Shown piece after piece: positions 8,410 through 16,476 of a stretch of DNA of 43,517 nucleotides; the stretch's first letter is position 1, and each line of letters starts with the position of its first letter. The stretch is taken from contig JAGCDY010000108.1 in the NCBI GenBank assembly GCA_017650925.1, positions 1 to 43,517 on the forward strand. The letters are read 5' to 3'. Origin of the DNA: a bacterium (lineage in GTDB: Bacteria; Auribacterota; UBA3054). The translations under genes were made by a program, and so were the position numbers. Under the pieces are notes generated by a model, which searched no databases, was not told the origin of the DNA, and saw nothing but the letters and a program-made list of their open reading frames with translations.

Positions 8410-9266
8410 CAGAGAAGATCCATAAGGGGGTCTTTAAGTTTCTTTTGTTCCAGAGCCTTCATATATTCTGCCTCGTGGTAATAGAAGTTGTCGGCTTCCC
8501 AGCGGCGGCTGTTAAGGGGAGGAGCGTTTTTGTCGGAGGGTTTGTAGTTGTAATTGCTTTTCCAATGCGACTGCAGCAGAACGCCGGAAGCGGGAACGAC
8601 TTCGTAGGTGTAGTAGTCGAGGTCGCTGAGTTCCATCTTTATGCTGTATTTTTCGTTCAACTGCTTCAAGGCGATTTCCTTTTCCTCGTCGCGCATGTTG
8701 TATAAATGCACGTTTATGGCCACCGCTTTGTTATTAGCGTTGAAATAAACTTTCATATCGGCGCGCGTTCTCACTTTCAGCGTTTTTTTGCTCAGGAAGA
8801 TCGTGTTGGTGTAGACAATGTAATCGTGGAACTTGGCGGAGTATTGGATGTAGGGCAGTATCTCATCGGTGCCGTTCCCGGGATCGTGGTTTTCGATCAT
8901 GGGATACGATTTCGAATAGGGATTGTCGTACGTGACGCGGACCTCGGATCTTTTCGGCGTGTTGGTCGGTATGGGCGCGAAACCGATGTCCAGGAAACGT
9001 TCCAGCGGAGTGCTCAAGGGGCCGAAACCGGTGTCGAGGTCAAAGCGGAAATAGGAATTGTACGGCGTAGTCTCGTACCAGGGGAGGAGCGTTGTCTTCG
9101 GAGCCTTTATGAAGACGGAGCGGACTTGTCCGACAGTCATGCCAAGGGAAACGCCGAAGAGCTTAAACTTTTTGCATTTCGTGACCCAGGCTTCCTCTTC
9201 TTTTGGAGCGGAAAGCAAAGTCATGGCGAAAACAAAAGCTAAGATGAAGATTATGCCTCTTTTCAT
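8409..9266 (-). CDS. Exported protein of unknown function, first gene of the rfbA operon
   Basis: Unrecognised 285-residue protein with a clear signal peptide (MKRGIIFILAFVFAMTLLSA) and probably located in the periplasm. After the signal there is a short motif LFGVSLGMTVGQVRSVF that resembles the 'G-M-x-x-x-x-V' helix of small BamE-like or outer-membrane assembly domains, but the rest is not assignable. The start at 9264-9266 is supported by GGAGGAGA just upstream. The reading frame continues open for 25 more codons, but that stretch is the tpiA terminator hairpin, so it is not coding. The gene overlaps the next one by a single base. No good promoter is seen between the terminator and the ribosome binding site, so expression may depend on terminator read-through or on a promoter inside the hairpin region. 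Confidence 0.8.
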   Translation of the reverse strand: MKRGIIFILAFVFAMTLLSAPKEEEAWVTKCKKFKLFGVSLGMTVGQVRSVFIKAPKTTLLPWYETTPYNSYFRFDLDTGFGPLSTPLERFLDIGFAPIPTNTPKRSEVRVTYDNPYSKSYPMIENHDPGNGTDEILPYIQYSAKFHDYIVYTNTIFLSKKTLKVRTRADMKVYFNANNKAVAINVHLYNMRDEEKEIALKQLNEKYSIKMELSDLDYYTYEVVPASGVLLQSHWKSNYNYKPSDKNAPPLNSRRWEADNFYYHEAEYMKALEQKKLKDPLMDLL

Positions 9267-9297
9267 TTTTTCTCCTCCTGTATTTTGTTCAGGAAAT

Positions 9298-9330
9298 AAA
9301 AAAGCCATGCCTTTCGCGGCATGGCTTTTT
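9298..9330 (-). terminator. Intrinsic terminator after tpiA
   Basis: Stem GCCATGCC (9304-9311), loop TTTCGC (9312-9317), stem GGCATGGC (9318-9325), flanked by six A and five T, so it could work on both strands. On the minus strand it follows the tpiA stop codon at 9343 by 17 bases. The next minus-strand gene starts only about 30 bases beyond it. Confidence 0.88.
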
Positions 9331-9342
9331 GTTTCGGTCAAA

Positions 9343-10092
9343 TTAGAACTTGACCAGTTTTTCGAAAGAATCAGCCTTCAGGGCCGCGCCGCCGATCAGG
9401 CCGCCGTCGATGTCCGGCTGGGCCAAAAGGGAAGCGACGTTCTCGGGCTTCATAGAACCGCCGTACTGGATGACGACGGCGTCCGCGGTCTCCTTGTCCC
9501 AAATCTGGGAGATGAGGCTGCGGACGAAGGCGTGGACGGCCTCGGCCTGCTCGGCCGTGGCGGTCTTGCCGGTGCCGATGGCCCAGACGGGCTCATAGGC
9601 TATGATGGTGCCCTTCATCTCCTCGGCGGTGAGGCCGACGAAACCTTCTCTAACCTGCTTCTCGACGACGGCTTCGGTCGCGCCGCTTTCGCGGTCAGCC
9701 AAAGTTTCGCCGATGCAGACGATCGGCTTCAGGCCGATAGAGAGGGCTTTCTTGAGTTTCTTATTGACGGTCTCGTTCGTCTCGCCGAAATACTGGCGGC
9801 GTTCAGAGTGTCCGATGATGACGTATTCGGCGCCGGCTTCAAGGAGCATTTCGCCGCTCACTTCGCCGGTATAAGCGCCGGAGGTTTCCCAGTACATGTC
9901 CTGGGCGCCGACTTTGACGTTCGTGCCTTTCAAAACGTCGGCCACGGATTTGACAGCCGTGAAGACGGGGCAAACGATGATCTTGACGTTCTCAACGCCG
10001 GCGACTTTCTCTTTGATCTCGCTGGCGAGGGCGACGGCTTCGGCAACGGTCTTGTTCATTTTCCAGTTGCCGGCAATGACGGGTGTTCTCAT
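9343..10092 (-). CDS. tpiA: Triosephosphate isomerase
   Basis: Glycolytic and gluconeogenic enzyme interconverting dihydroxyacetone phosphate and glyceraldehyde 3-phosphate in the cytoplasm. The 249 residues show the complete active site: AGNWKMN (7-13) with Asn9 and Lys11, [13 protein letters not shown] (93-105) with His95, and [15 protein letters not shown] (165-179) with Glu167 and the phosphate-gripping loop 6. YGGS near the C-terminus binds the phosphate. Length is normal. It is the third gene of a minus-strand operon. Its ribosome binding site TAAGGA overlaps the stop codon of the small basic protein gene 6 bases upstream, so the two are likely coupled. Confidence 0.98.
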   Translation of the reverse strand: MRTPVIAGNWKMNKTVAEAVALASEIKEKVAGVENVKIIVCPVFTAVKSVADVLKGTNVKVGAQDMYWETSGAYTGEVSGEMLLEAGAEYVIIGHSERRQYFGETNETVNKKLKKALSIGLKPIVCIGETLADRESGATEAVVEKQVREGFVGLTAEEMKGTIIAYEPVWAIGTGKTATAEQAEAVHAFVRSLISQIWDKETADAVVIQYGGSMKPENVASLLAQPDIDGGLIGGAALKADSFEKLVKF

Positions 10093-10098
10093 TTTTCC

Positions 10099-10251
10099 TT
10101 ACTGTTCGAATTTGGTTTTGGGCAGTCCGTAAACGGTCTGGCCTTCTTTGTAGCGGTTCTGTTTTCTGAGCAGGTCGATGCGCTCAAGACGTTTGAGGAC
10201 GTTGCGTTTCTTGGTGATGCCGCCGCGCCCGAAACTGGGATGTCTGGACAT
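10099..10251 (-). CDS. Small basic protein of the Chlamydiae/Verrucomicrobia family
   Basis: A 50-residue, strongly basic protein beginning MSRHPSFGRGGITKKRNVLK and ending YGLPKTKFEQ. I recognise it from memory as the small basic protein family conserved in Chlamydiae, Verrucomicrobia and Lentisphaerae, whose function has not been established but whose size and charge resemble a ribosomal protein or RNA binder. The ATG at 10249-10251 is preceded on the minus strand by AAAGGAGAA at a good distance. The gene sits 26 bases after an exported-protein gene and 6 bases before tpiA, in one operon. It is short enough to be missed by ordinary gene finders with a 60-codon limit. It is the best taxonomic marker in the window. 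Confidence 0.88.
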   Translation of the reverse strand: MSRHPSFGRGGITKKRNVLKRLERIDLLRKQNRYKEGQTVYGLPKTKFEQ

Positions 10252-10277
10252 AGGTTATTCTCCTTTATTTTTTGTTA

Positions 10278-11003
10278 TTAAAAATCTTCTATGGTTTGGT
10301 TGGTCATGATCTGCAGGACCTGGTCCTGCTCCATCACGACTCTGTCTTCGATTTCCTTTTCCTCGTTGGTGTAGACCCACATCTCGCGCTTCCTGGAAGA
10401 GAAGTCGGAGGATTTGCGAATGTTGGTCGGCTCGCCCCAGGCGGCCTTCACTTCCTCGGCTTTCATACCGATCCTCAAGCCTTTGTTTTTCTTGAAGGTC
10501 TCGATGTCCCTAACTTCTTCCTGGTTGTACCATTTGCCGTCGTACTTCACTTTGCCCTGCTTCTTCATTTCGACTTCGAGCTTCAGTTCGGCGACCTGGT
10601 TCGTCGGGAGCCACTTTCCCTGGTAAAGGTCGAGGCCCTTGGCGCGGTTCTCGAGCTCCACTTTCCTTTCAGGCGTCACGAAGATCTCTTTGCCTTCGGG
10701 GGAGGTGTATTTGACAAGGCCGAGCTCCTCTTTCTGCTTTTCCATCTTGGCTTTCAATTCGGCAACTTTCTGCTCGTAGAGGTCCGGATTGTGCTCCTTT
10801 ATGGAGGGAAGGTTCATGTTGTCCCATTTCAAAAAGACCGTCATGCCTTTGCTCTTGTCTTTCAGCTTGACGCCGTCGTTGTCCATCTCGAGGATCTCGC
10901 CGGTGTAGGTCTTCTTGTTGGCCATAGTGATAGTCTCTGCATAAACGCAAACAGAGGCGGAGAAAAGCACCGCCAAAAGAGCGAAGAAAAGTCTGCTTCT
11001 CAT
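10278..11003 (-). CDS. Exported protein with C-terminal BamE/OmlA-like segment
   Basis: Unrecognised 241-residue protein. The first 22 residues (MRSRLFFALLAVLFSASVCVYA) are a signal peptide. Next comes a short beta-rich piece (TITMANKKTYTGEILEMDND) of the kind seen in small SH3-like export domains, then a charged helical stretch about residues 75-130. The C-terminus contains GLRIGMKAEEVKAAWGEP followed by EMWVYTNEE, which matches the 'GMxxxEVxxxWGxP...W.Y' pattern of SmpA/OmlA/BamE-like domains. A role in outer-membrane assembly or in sensing is possible but not shown. The start has AAGGAG upstream. It leads an operon with the small basic protein and tpiA. A minus-strand TATAAT lies at 11038-11043. 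Confidence 0.8.
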   Translation of the reverse strand: MRSRLFFALLAVLFSASVCVYAETITMANKKTYTGEILEMDNDGVKLKDKSKGMTVFLKWDNMNLPSIKEHNPDLYEQKVAELKAKMEKQKEELGLVKYTSPEGKEIFVTPERKVELENRAKGLDLYQGKWLPTNQVAELKLEVEMKKQGKVKYDGKWYNQEEVRDIETFKKNKGLRIGMKAEEVKAAWGEPTNIRKSSDFSSRKREMWVYTNEEKEIEDRVVMEQDQVLQIMTNQTIEDF

Positions 11004-11037
11004 AAAAGGTCTCCTTTCGTTACGTTTTTACAAATAC

Positions 11038-11043
11038 ATTATA
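11038..11043 (-). promoter_or_regulatory. -10 box for the exported protein / tpiA operon
   Basis: The minus strand reads TATAAT here, 35 bases before the start codon at 11003. A TAGACT about 19 bases upstream is a weak -35 candidate. Confidence 0.5.
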
Positions 11044-11136
11044 CACTAAGTTAGGGATATGTAGTCTACCAAAAGCGCCTCTGTAAGTCAAAACGGTTCC
11101 TTAGGGGGCCCCTGGGGGCTAGACCTTGGGGAAGGC

Positions 11137-11166
11137 TTGCTCTTTTTCCACTATATATGGTACAAT
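11137..11166 (+). promoter_or_regulatory. Promoter of the exported protein / xer operon
   Basis: TTGCTC at 11137-11142, an 18-base spacer ending in TGG, then TACAAT at 11161-11166, so an extended -10. The start codon is at 11218. Just upstream, 11101-11123 is an odd G- and C-rich stretch including GGGGGCCCC; I cannot assign it a function. Confidence 0.6.
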
Positions 11167-11217
11167 GACACAATAATAATCAAACAAACGTTTAACCCTT
11201 GTAGGAGAGGATTAATT

Positions 11218-12483
11218 ATGCGTAAGGTTTACCTTTTAGGCGCCATAACCGTCTTTTGCGGCATGGCGTTGGGTGCGGTATTGGAAAACACCAATATCCA
11301 GGTGGAGATCAACGGCGACGGAAAGGTCGGTGCTCTGGCCTACAAAGTTGACATCCAGAACAACAATGTCAACGACGCCTCCATGCGCCTGAAATCTTCC
11401 GGCACGAACGTTGAGACCCAGAGAGTGCCCGGTTCCGAGAAAGTTTATCCCAAGAGCCAGCTCTTCGTCGGCTACGGCTCCGGGATCTTCTCGAACCTTT
11501 TCATTTTCACCGTGGCCAACATCCCCGATGAGAACAACGCCGTCAACCAGGTCAACATCATCACTTCCCGCGAGAGCACGAACCTGAACGTCGCGCACTA
11601 CGTGGACGCCGACGTTTACGGCACCATCGAGAACGACTACGCGGAGCCCTACAACTCCGCCAACTACGTCGTCACCACCCAGGAGACCAAGGACCGCTAC
11701 GTGGGCTTCACCGGCCGCTGCTCCTCCCAGGCTCCCTCGAGTTTCATGATCGGCGATATGGAAAAAGTCGCCCTGCAGGTCCAGACTTCCGTTCTGCCCA
11801 ACACGATCCAGACGAACGAGTCCCCGAACCTGGCCTCCGCGCTCGCTTATCCGCAGCAGAACGTCGATAGGGAAGCCGTCAGGGTCACCTCGAAGCTGAT
11901 GATCGGCGTCAACAACACCGAGATCCAGCAGCTGACCAACACTGACAACGCGCCGGTCTACTTCAAGGGCTACGGCACCCTGACCGACCAGAAGGTCAGC
12001 TTCAGCCAGAAGTTCAAAAAGTCCCTGACCGACACCCTTAAGATCTCCTTCAACGTCGACATGACCGACCACGCCTCCGTGATGGCCAACCTCTCGGACT
12101 TCGACATCGCTTTCTACGTTGGAAGCGACCTCTTCTTCCTGCCCGGCGACGGAACGGAAACGAAGGTCAAGAAGAACCAGCGCCTCCACAAGGTGGTCGA
12201 TCCCAAGGGCGGCGTCAAGAAACTCGACATCAAGACTAAGAAGGACGGCCGCATGAAGGTCACCTTCTCGATCAGCAAAGCCACCATCGGGGGCGCCACG
12301 GGCCTGAACGCCCAGTCCGCCACCGGCAAGGCCCGCCAGATGTTCCTGCCTTTCACCTTCGCCATGATCGGCACCTCCGCCACCGACACCGCCAAGAAGG
12401 GCAAAGTCTGGATCGCCTCCGGCAGCTTCCCCATGAGCGTGGACGTCAAGCAGGGCAAGAACGCCAAAGGAAAACTTAAATAA
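11218..12483 (+). CDS. Exported beta-rich protein of unknown function
   Basis: Unrecognised 421-residue protein. MRKVYLLGAITVFCGMALGA is a signal peptide, so it should leave the cytoplasm. The mature part is rich in Val, Thr, Asn and Ser with few cysteines and looks all-beta; the C-terminal 100 residues are basic (many Lys-Lys and Gly-Lys). No enzyme motif is visible. A cell-surface or matrix structural role would fit but is a guess. ATG 11218 is preceded by AGGAGAGG. An upstream TTG in the same frame at 11137 lies inside the -35 box and would bury the signal peptide, so it was rejected. Its stop codon overlaps the apparent ATA start of the following recombinase gene. Confidence 0.8.
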   Translation: MRKVYLLGAITVFCGMALGAVLENTNIQVEINGDGKVGALAYKVDIQNNNVNDASMRLKSSGTNVETQRVPGSEKVYPKSQLFVGYGSGIFSNLFIFTVANIPDENNAVNQVNIITSRESTNLNVAHYVDADVYGTIENDYAEPYNSANYVVTTQETKDRYVGFTGRCSSQAPSSFMIGDMEKVALQVQTSVLPNTIQTNESPNLASALAYPQQNVDREAVRVTSKLMIGVNNTEIQQLTNTDNAPVYFKGYGTLTDQKVSFSQKFKKSLTDTLKISFNVDMTDHASVMANLSDFDIAFYVGSDLFFLPGDGTETKVKKNQRLHKVVDPKGGVKKLDIKTKKDGRMKVTFSISKATIGGATGLNAQSATGKARQMFLPFTFAMIGTSATDTAKKGKVWIASGSFPMSVDVKQGKNAKGKLK

Positions 12484-13379
12484 GCAAACTGCCTGAAAAT
12501 AACTTCGGGCCGCCCATCAAGTGGTTCGAGGAATATCTGCGCGTTGAGAAAGGTCTGGCGCGCAATACCTGCGAAGCCTACCGAAGCGATTTGGTAGGCT
12601 TCGCCGCCTATTGCGAAAAGCGGGGCCTTTCCGACTGGAACGACGTTGCGCCTGACACCATTACGGATTACTTGGGCGAACGCTACGAGGAGCGCGTGGC
12701 GACGGCCACTGCGGCTAGGGAACTCATCAGCTTAAGGATGTTCTACCGCTTCGGAGTGGAGGAGGGGCATCTTAAAGAGGATATCCCGAAACTGGTCGAA
12801 TCGCCGAAACTGGCCAAAATATTGCCGCACGTTCTGACCGAGGAGGAAGTCACCAGGCTCCTGGCCGCGCCTGACAAGGACACGCCCTCCGGTCTGCGTG
12901 ACGCCGCCATGCTCGAACTGCTTTACGCCACAGGCTTGCGCGTCAGCGAACTGGTGAAACTGAAAAAAGGGGAAATGGACCTGGAGGAAGGCTATCTTCA
13001 GGTGACGGGCAAAGGCAACAAGACCAGGATCGTCCCCATCGGGAAGGTTGCCTGCGAAGCGGTGAAAAACTATCTCGCGACGCGCTGCGAGGAGCCGAGA
13101 AGAAAGGAAGTCTTCCTGACGCGCTTAGGAAAGCCGATGACCAGGATCAACTTCTGGATGCGCATCAAAAAGTACGCTCAGGAAGCCGACATCCAGAAAG
13201 ACATATCACCGCACGTGCTTAGGCACAGTTTCGCCACCCACCTTATAATCCACGGCGCCGATCTCAGGGTCGTCCAGGAGATGCTCGGCCACTCTTCGGT
13301 CGTCACCACGGAAAAATACACGCACGTGGAATACAGCCACCTCAAGAAACTGCACAAAAAATTCCATCCCCACGGCTGA
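12480..13379 (+). CDS. xerD: XerC/XerD-type tyrosine site-specific recombinase, apparent ATA start
   Basis: Tyrosine recombinase of the XerC/XerD class that resolves chromosome dimers at dif. Reading from 12480 gives 299 residues, the normal Xer length, starting xSKLPENNFGPPIKWFEEYL and retaining the N-terminal SAM-like domain (EYLRVEKGLARNTCEAYRSD). The catalytic residues are all present in this numbering: Arg154 (ATGLRVSEL), Lys178 (TGKGNK), His245 and Arg248 (HVLRHSFATH), His271 (LGHSS) and Tyr280 (EKYTH). No ATG, GTG or TTG exists in frame before 12591, and starting there would delete 37 residues of the DNA-binding domain. The ATA at 12480 forms an ATAA overlap with the preceding stop and has AAAGGAAAA at 12466-12474 at ideal distance; CTG at 12489 is the alternative. 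XerC versus XerD is not resolved. Confidence 0.88.
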   Translation: MSKLPENNFGPPIKWFEEYLRVEKGLARNTCEAYRSDLVGFAAYCEKRGLSDWNDVAPDTITDYLGERYEERVATATAARELISLRMFYRFGVEEGHLKEDIPKLVESPKLAKILPHVLTEEEVTRLLAAPDKDTPSGLRDAAMLELLYATGLRVSELVKLKKGEMDLEEGYLQVTGKGNKTRIVPIGKVACEAVKNYLATRCEEPRRKEVFLTRLGKPMTRINFWMRIKKYAQEADIQKDISPHVLRHSFATHLIIHGADLRVVQEMLGHSSVVTTEKYTHVEYSHLKKLHKKFHPHG

Positions 13380-13411
13380 TTTGCTATTCAGCCCAGCTTC
13401 GTCCTTTGTTT

Positions 13412-13420
13412 TGCTATAAT
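13412..13420 (+). promoter_or_regulatory. Extended -10 promoter of the glycan operon
   Basis: TGCTATAAT, a perfect extended -10, 35 bases before the ATG at 13456. No -35 box is visible. It would drive the five genes that run to the terminator at 24257. Confidence 0.65.
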
Positions 13421-13455
13421 AAATAAATACAGATTATTATTATTGCGAGACGAAA

Positions 13456-16400
13456 ATGCGAAATGTTTCTATTATTATCCTGACCTGGAACGGGCTTGCT
13501 TACACCAAGCGCTGCCTCGACACCCTGAGGCGCTACACCACGCATAAGAACTACACGATCTATGTGGCCGACAACGGCAGCACGGACGGAACGATCGAGT
13601 ACTTAAAAAGCCAGAAGGATATAAAGTGCGTTTTCAACAACGCCAATCTGGGCTTCCCAAAGGGCAATAACGTCGCCATAAAGATCACTCCTCCCGATTC
13701 CGACATTCTGCTTTTAAACAATGACACCGAGATCCTTGAGGAGAAGGGCGACTGGCTCGAAAAAATGCAGGAAGCGGCCTACGAATCGCCGGATGTCGGC
13801 GTGGTCGGTTGCCGCCTGGTGAGGGCCAACGGCATGCTCCAGCACCTGGGCGCCTGGATGCCGGTCGGGCCATACTGGGGCCAGCAGGTGGCCAGCAACG
13901 AGGCCAATCTGAACCAGTATCCCTACAACTCCGAAGTGGAGAGCGTGGTCTTCGCCTGCGCCTACATCAAGAGGGAAGTCATAAATAAGATCGGTCTTCT
14001 CTGCGAGGATTTCTTCGCTTATTTCGAGGATACGGACTATTGCCTCAGGGCAAAAGCCGCGGGCTACAAGACCGTCTGCTGCGGCGCGGCCACCATCGTC
14101 CATCACGAGAACGTCTCCACCAAGGAGAACAAGGTCAGCCACAACGACATTTTCTTAAAGTCGCAGGGGATCTTCAAGAAGAAATGGGCGAAGACCTGCG
14201 AGGCGCGCTATACGCAGAACGTGAACTGGATCTCGACGGTTTCCCGCCCCCACGGCTACGCTATGAGTTCAAAGGAAATGCTCCTTCATCTCGACGCTCA
14301 GAACGTGGCGGTCTCTTACCGCTATCTCTACGGGGAGGGCACGGTCTTCCCGCTGGAAGAACCGGAAATGTCCCCCTATTACAACGTCAACGTCATGAAG
14401 GCCAGGCCCCTTGACCCGAAGGCTCCCTGCGTGGTCTACGGGCAGGGCGACGCCTTCGTTACCCCGAAGACCAAGGGAATAGGTAATTACAAGATCGGCT
14501 TCACGATGCTGGAAGTGACGGGCCTTCCCAAGGAATGGGTCCGCCATGCCAACGAGATGGACGAGGTGTGGGTCCCCAGTTTCTTCAATGTGGAGACCTT
14601 CAGGAATTCCGGGGTGACGAAGCCCATCCATCTGATGCCGCTGGGCGTTGACACCAACTACTTCAACCCCCTCATCAAAAAGTTTCCCGTCTGCGACGAC
14701 TTCAAGTTCCTGACGGTCTTCGAGTGGGGCGAGAGGAAAGCGCCGGAAGCGCTCATAAAGACTTTCAATCGGACCTTCCGGGCCAAGGATCCCGTCATCC
14801 TTCTGTGCAAGGCGAACTGCACCGACCCGGGCGTCGACGTTCCGGCCATCATAAGAAGCCTGGACCTGGATCCCCAGGGCGGCCGGATAGAGTTCATCTT
14901 CAACAAATATCTGCCTTACTACCAGCTGGGCAGCCTGTATCGTTCCGCCGACTGTTTCGTTCTGGCGACCAGGGGCGAGGGCTGGGGCATGCCGATACTC
15001 GAGGCCATGGCCTGCGGGCTCCCGGTCATCGCCACCAACTGGAGCGCCCAGACCACCTTCCTGAACAGCTATAACGGCTATCCTCTGCAGGTCAAGAGCC
15101 TCATTCCCGCCGTGGCCAAATGCCCCTATTACCAGGGCTTCAAATGGGCCGACCCCGACATGGACCATCTCTCCGCGCTTTTGAGGCACGTTTTCGAGAA
15201 CCAGGAGGAGGCCAAAGAAAAGGGCCGCCGGGCGGCCGAGGACGTCGCCGCGCACTGGACCTTTAGGCACACCGCGGCCAGGATTGCGAAAAGACTTTCC
15301 GAGATCCAGGGGAAGGACCTCAAATTCAACGACTACATTCCGTATCCCGCAAGAAAGACCGTGGCCCTGGACGTCAGCCGCGCTATTGGCGAGCAGATCA
15401 CCGGCATCGGCCGCCACATCATCAATCTGGCGCGCGGCCTGGACGAATTCCCTCCCGAAGACCTGGAGTTCAAGCTGCTGCCGGGATTCAGAGGCTTCAC
15501 GCATCCTGAATATCTCAGCCGCTTCGACCTCAAGTGCCCCGACAAAGAGAACGTCACCTTGTGGCGGGGAGCGCTGCCGGCCTTCGCCGACACCGACACC
15601 AGCGTGCCGGGCGTCGACCTTGTCCACGCGACCGGCTGGACCATGCCGGAAACGAAAGCGCCGGTCATCTCCACCATTTACGATCTTTCCTTCCTCACGC
15701 ATCCCCAGTTCCATACGAAGGAGACCATCGCTTTCTGCACCAAGAATATCGAGGAATCAGTTAAGAAAGGCGCTTTCTTCACCTGCATCTCCGAGCACAC
15801 CAGGCGCGATCTCATGAAATATATGAAGATCGCTCCCGAGCGCTGCGGCGTCAACTACTGCGCCTTCGACGAGCGGAAATTCTATCCCGCCGCGAAGGAA
15901 AAAGTCACGGAAGTCAGGAAAAAATACGCCCTGCCGGAACGCTTCGCGCTCTTTTTGGCCAGCATGGAACCGAGGAAAAACCTCAGTTCCGTGGTGGAGG
16001 CCTGGCTGGCCGACAAGATCAAACTGCCCCTTATCGTGGCGGGCGCGCAGGGCTGGCTCAACGACGATCTGAAAGGTAAGATCGCCTCCACCAAAGGCCT
16101 GATCAAGCCTATTGGCTACGTGGCCGAGGAGGACCTCGGGGCGCTTTATACGGCGGCGCGGCTTCTCGTTTACCCCTCCATCTACGAGGGCTTCGGCCTG
16201 CCGGTTCTGGAAGCCATGGCCTGCGGAACTCCTTCCGTCACGACCAATGTCGCCTCGCTTCCGGAAGTGGCGGGGGACGCGGCTCTTCTGATAGACGATC
16301 CCAAGGACCTCGACGCCATCGCCAGCTCCGTGGCCAAGCTCGACCAGGATGAGAAACTGCGCGCCGCTTTGCTTCTGAAAGGCAAAGAGCAGATAAAGAA

Positions 16401-16476
16401 ATTCACGCTCAAGGCAACGATATCCGCGGCCGTGGCGCAATACCGATCAATCTTAGAAAAAGGGAAATTAGAATAA
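13456..16476 (+). CDS. Three-domain glycosyltransferase (GT2-GT4-GT4 fusion)
   Basis: A 1006-residue cytoplasmic protein joining three glycosyltransferase domains that would add successive sugars to a surface polysaccharide. Residues about 1-250 are a GT2 (GT-A) domain: VSIIILTWNG (4-13), DNGSTDGT (39-46), the metal-binding NNDTE (88-92) and FEDTDYCLR. Residues about 290-620 are a GT4 (GT-B) domain with RGEGWGMPILEAMACGLPV, whose Glu508 is the conserved ExxxxxxxE glutamate. Residues about 635-1003 are a second GT4 domain opening with RKTVALDVSRAIGEQITGIG and carrying YEGFGLPVLEAMACGTPS with Glu911. Donor and acceptor sugars cannot be read from sequence. The stop codon overlaps the next start by one base (TAATG), so it is coupled to the methyltransferase gene, and galE follows. 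Confidence 0.92.
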   Translation: MRNVSIIILTWNGLAYTKRCLDTLRRYTTHKNYTIYVADNGSTDGTIEYLKSQKDIKCVFNNANLGFPKGNNVAIKITPPDSDILLLNNDTEILEEKGDWLEKMQEAAYESPDVGVVGCRLVRANGMLQHLGAWMPVGPYWGQQVASNEANLNQYPYNSEVESVVFACAYIKREVINKIGLLCEDFFAYFEDTDYCLRAKAAGYKTVCCGAATIVHHENVSTKENKVSHNDIFLKSQGIFKKKWAKTCEARYTQNVNWISTVSRPHGYAMSSKEMLLHLDAQNVAVSYRYLYGEGTVFPLEEPEMSPYYNVNVMKARPLDPKAPCVVYGQGDAFVTPKTKGIGNYKIGFTMLEVTGLPKEWVRHANEMDEVWVPSFFNVETFRNSGVTKPIHLMPLGVDTNYFNPLIKKFPVCDDFKFLTVFEWGERKAPEALIKTFNRTFRAKDPVILLCKANCTDPGVDVPAIIRSLDLDPQGGRIEFIFNKYLPYYQLGSLYRSADCFVLATRGEGWGMPILEAMACGLPVIATNWSAQTTFLNSYNGYPLQVKSLIPAVAKCPYYQGFKWADPDMDHLSALLRHVFENQEEAKEKGRRAAEDVAAHWTFRHTAARIAKRLSEIQGKDLKFNDYIPYPARKTVALDVSRAIGEQITGIGRHIINLARGLDEFPPEDLEFKLLPGFRGFTHPEYLSRFDLKCPDKENVTLWRGALPAFADTDTSVPGVDLVHATGWTMPETKAPVISTIYDLSFLTHPQFHTKETIAFCTKNIEESVKKGAFFTCISEHTRRDLMKYMKIAPERCGVNYCAFDERKFYPAAKEKVTEVRKKYALPERFALFLASMEPRKNLSSVVEAWLADKIKLPLIVAGAQGWLNDDLKGKIASTKGLIKPIGYVAEEDLGALYTAARLLVYPSIYEGFGLPVLEAMACGTPSVTTNVASLPEVAGDAALLIDDPKDLDAIASSVAKLDQDEKLRAALLLKGKEQIKKFTLKATISAAVAQYRSILEKGKLE

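Noticed and set aside
9267-9341. N-terminal extension of the exported protein gene
   Set aside because: The 25 extra codons are the tpiA terminator hairpin and lack a ribosome binding site; the start at 9266 has GGAGGAGA and gives a proper signal peptide.
10101-10114. GTTCGAAT resembling a tRNA T-loop
   Set aside because: It lies inside the small basic protein gene and no cloverleaf or acceptor stem surrounds it.
11101-11130. G-rich and C-rich stretch with GGGGGCCCC, considered as a terminator or quadruplex
   Set aside because: No U-tract follows, the stem is ambiguous, and G-runs are interrupted; no function could be supported.
11137-11217. Upstream TTG start of the exported protein at 11218
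   Set aside because: It falls in the promoter and would put 27 residues before the signal peptide; ATG 11218 has AGGAGAGG.
14269-15714. Antisense open frame of 481 codons under the glycosyltransferase gene
   Set aside because: It lies opposite well-conserved GT4 motifs and has the same antisense composition bias.
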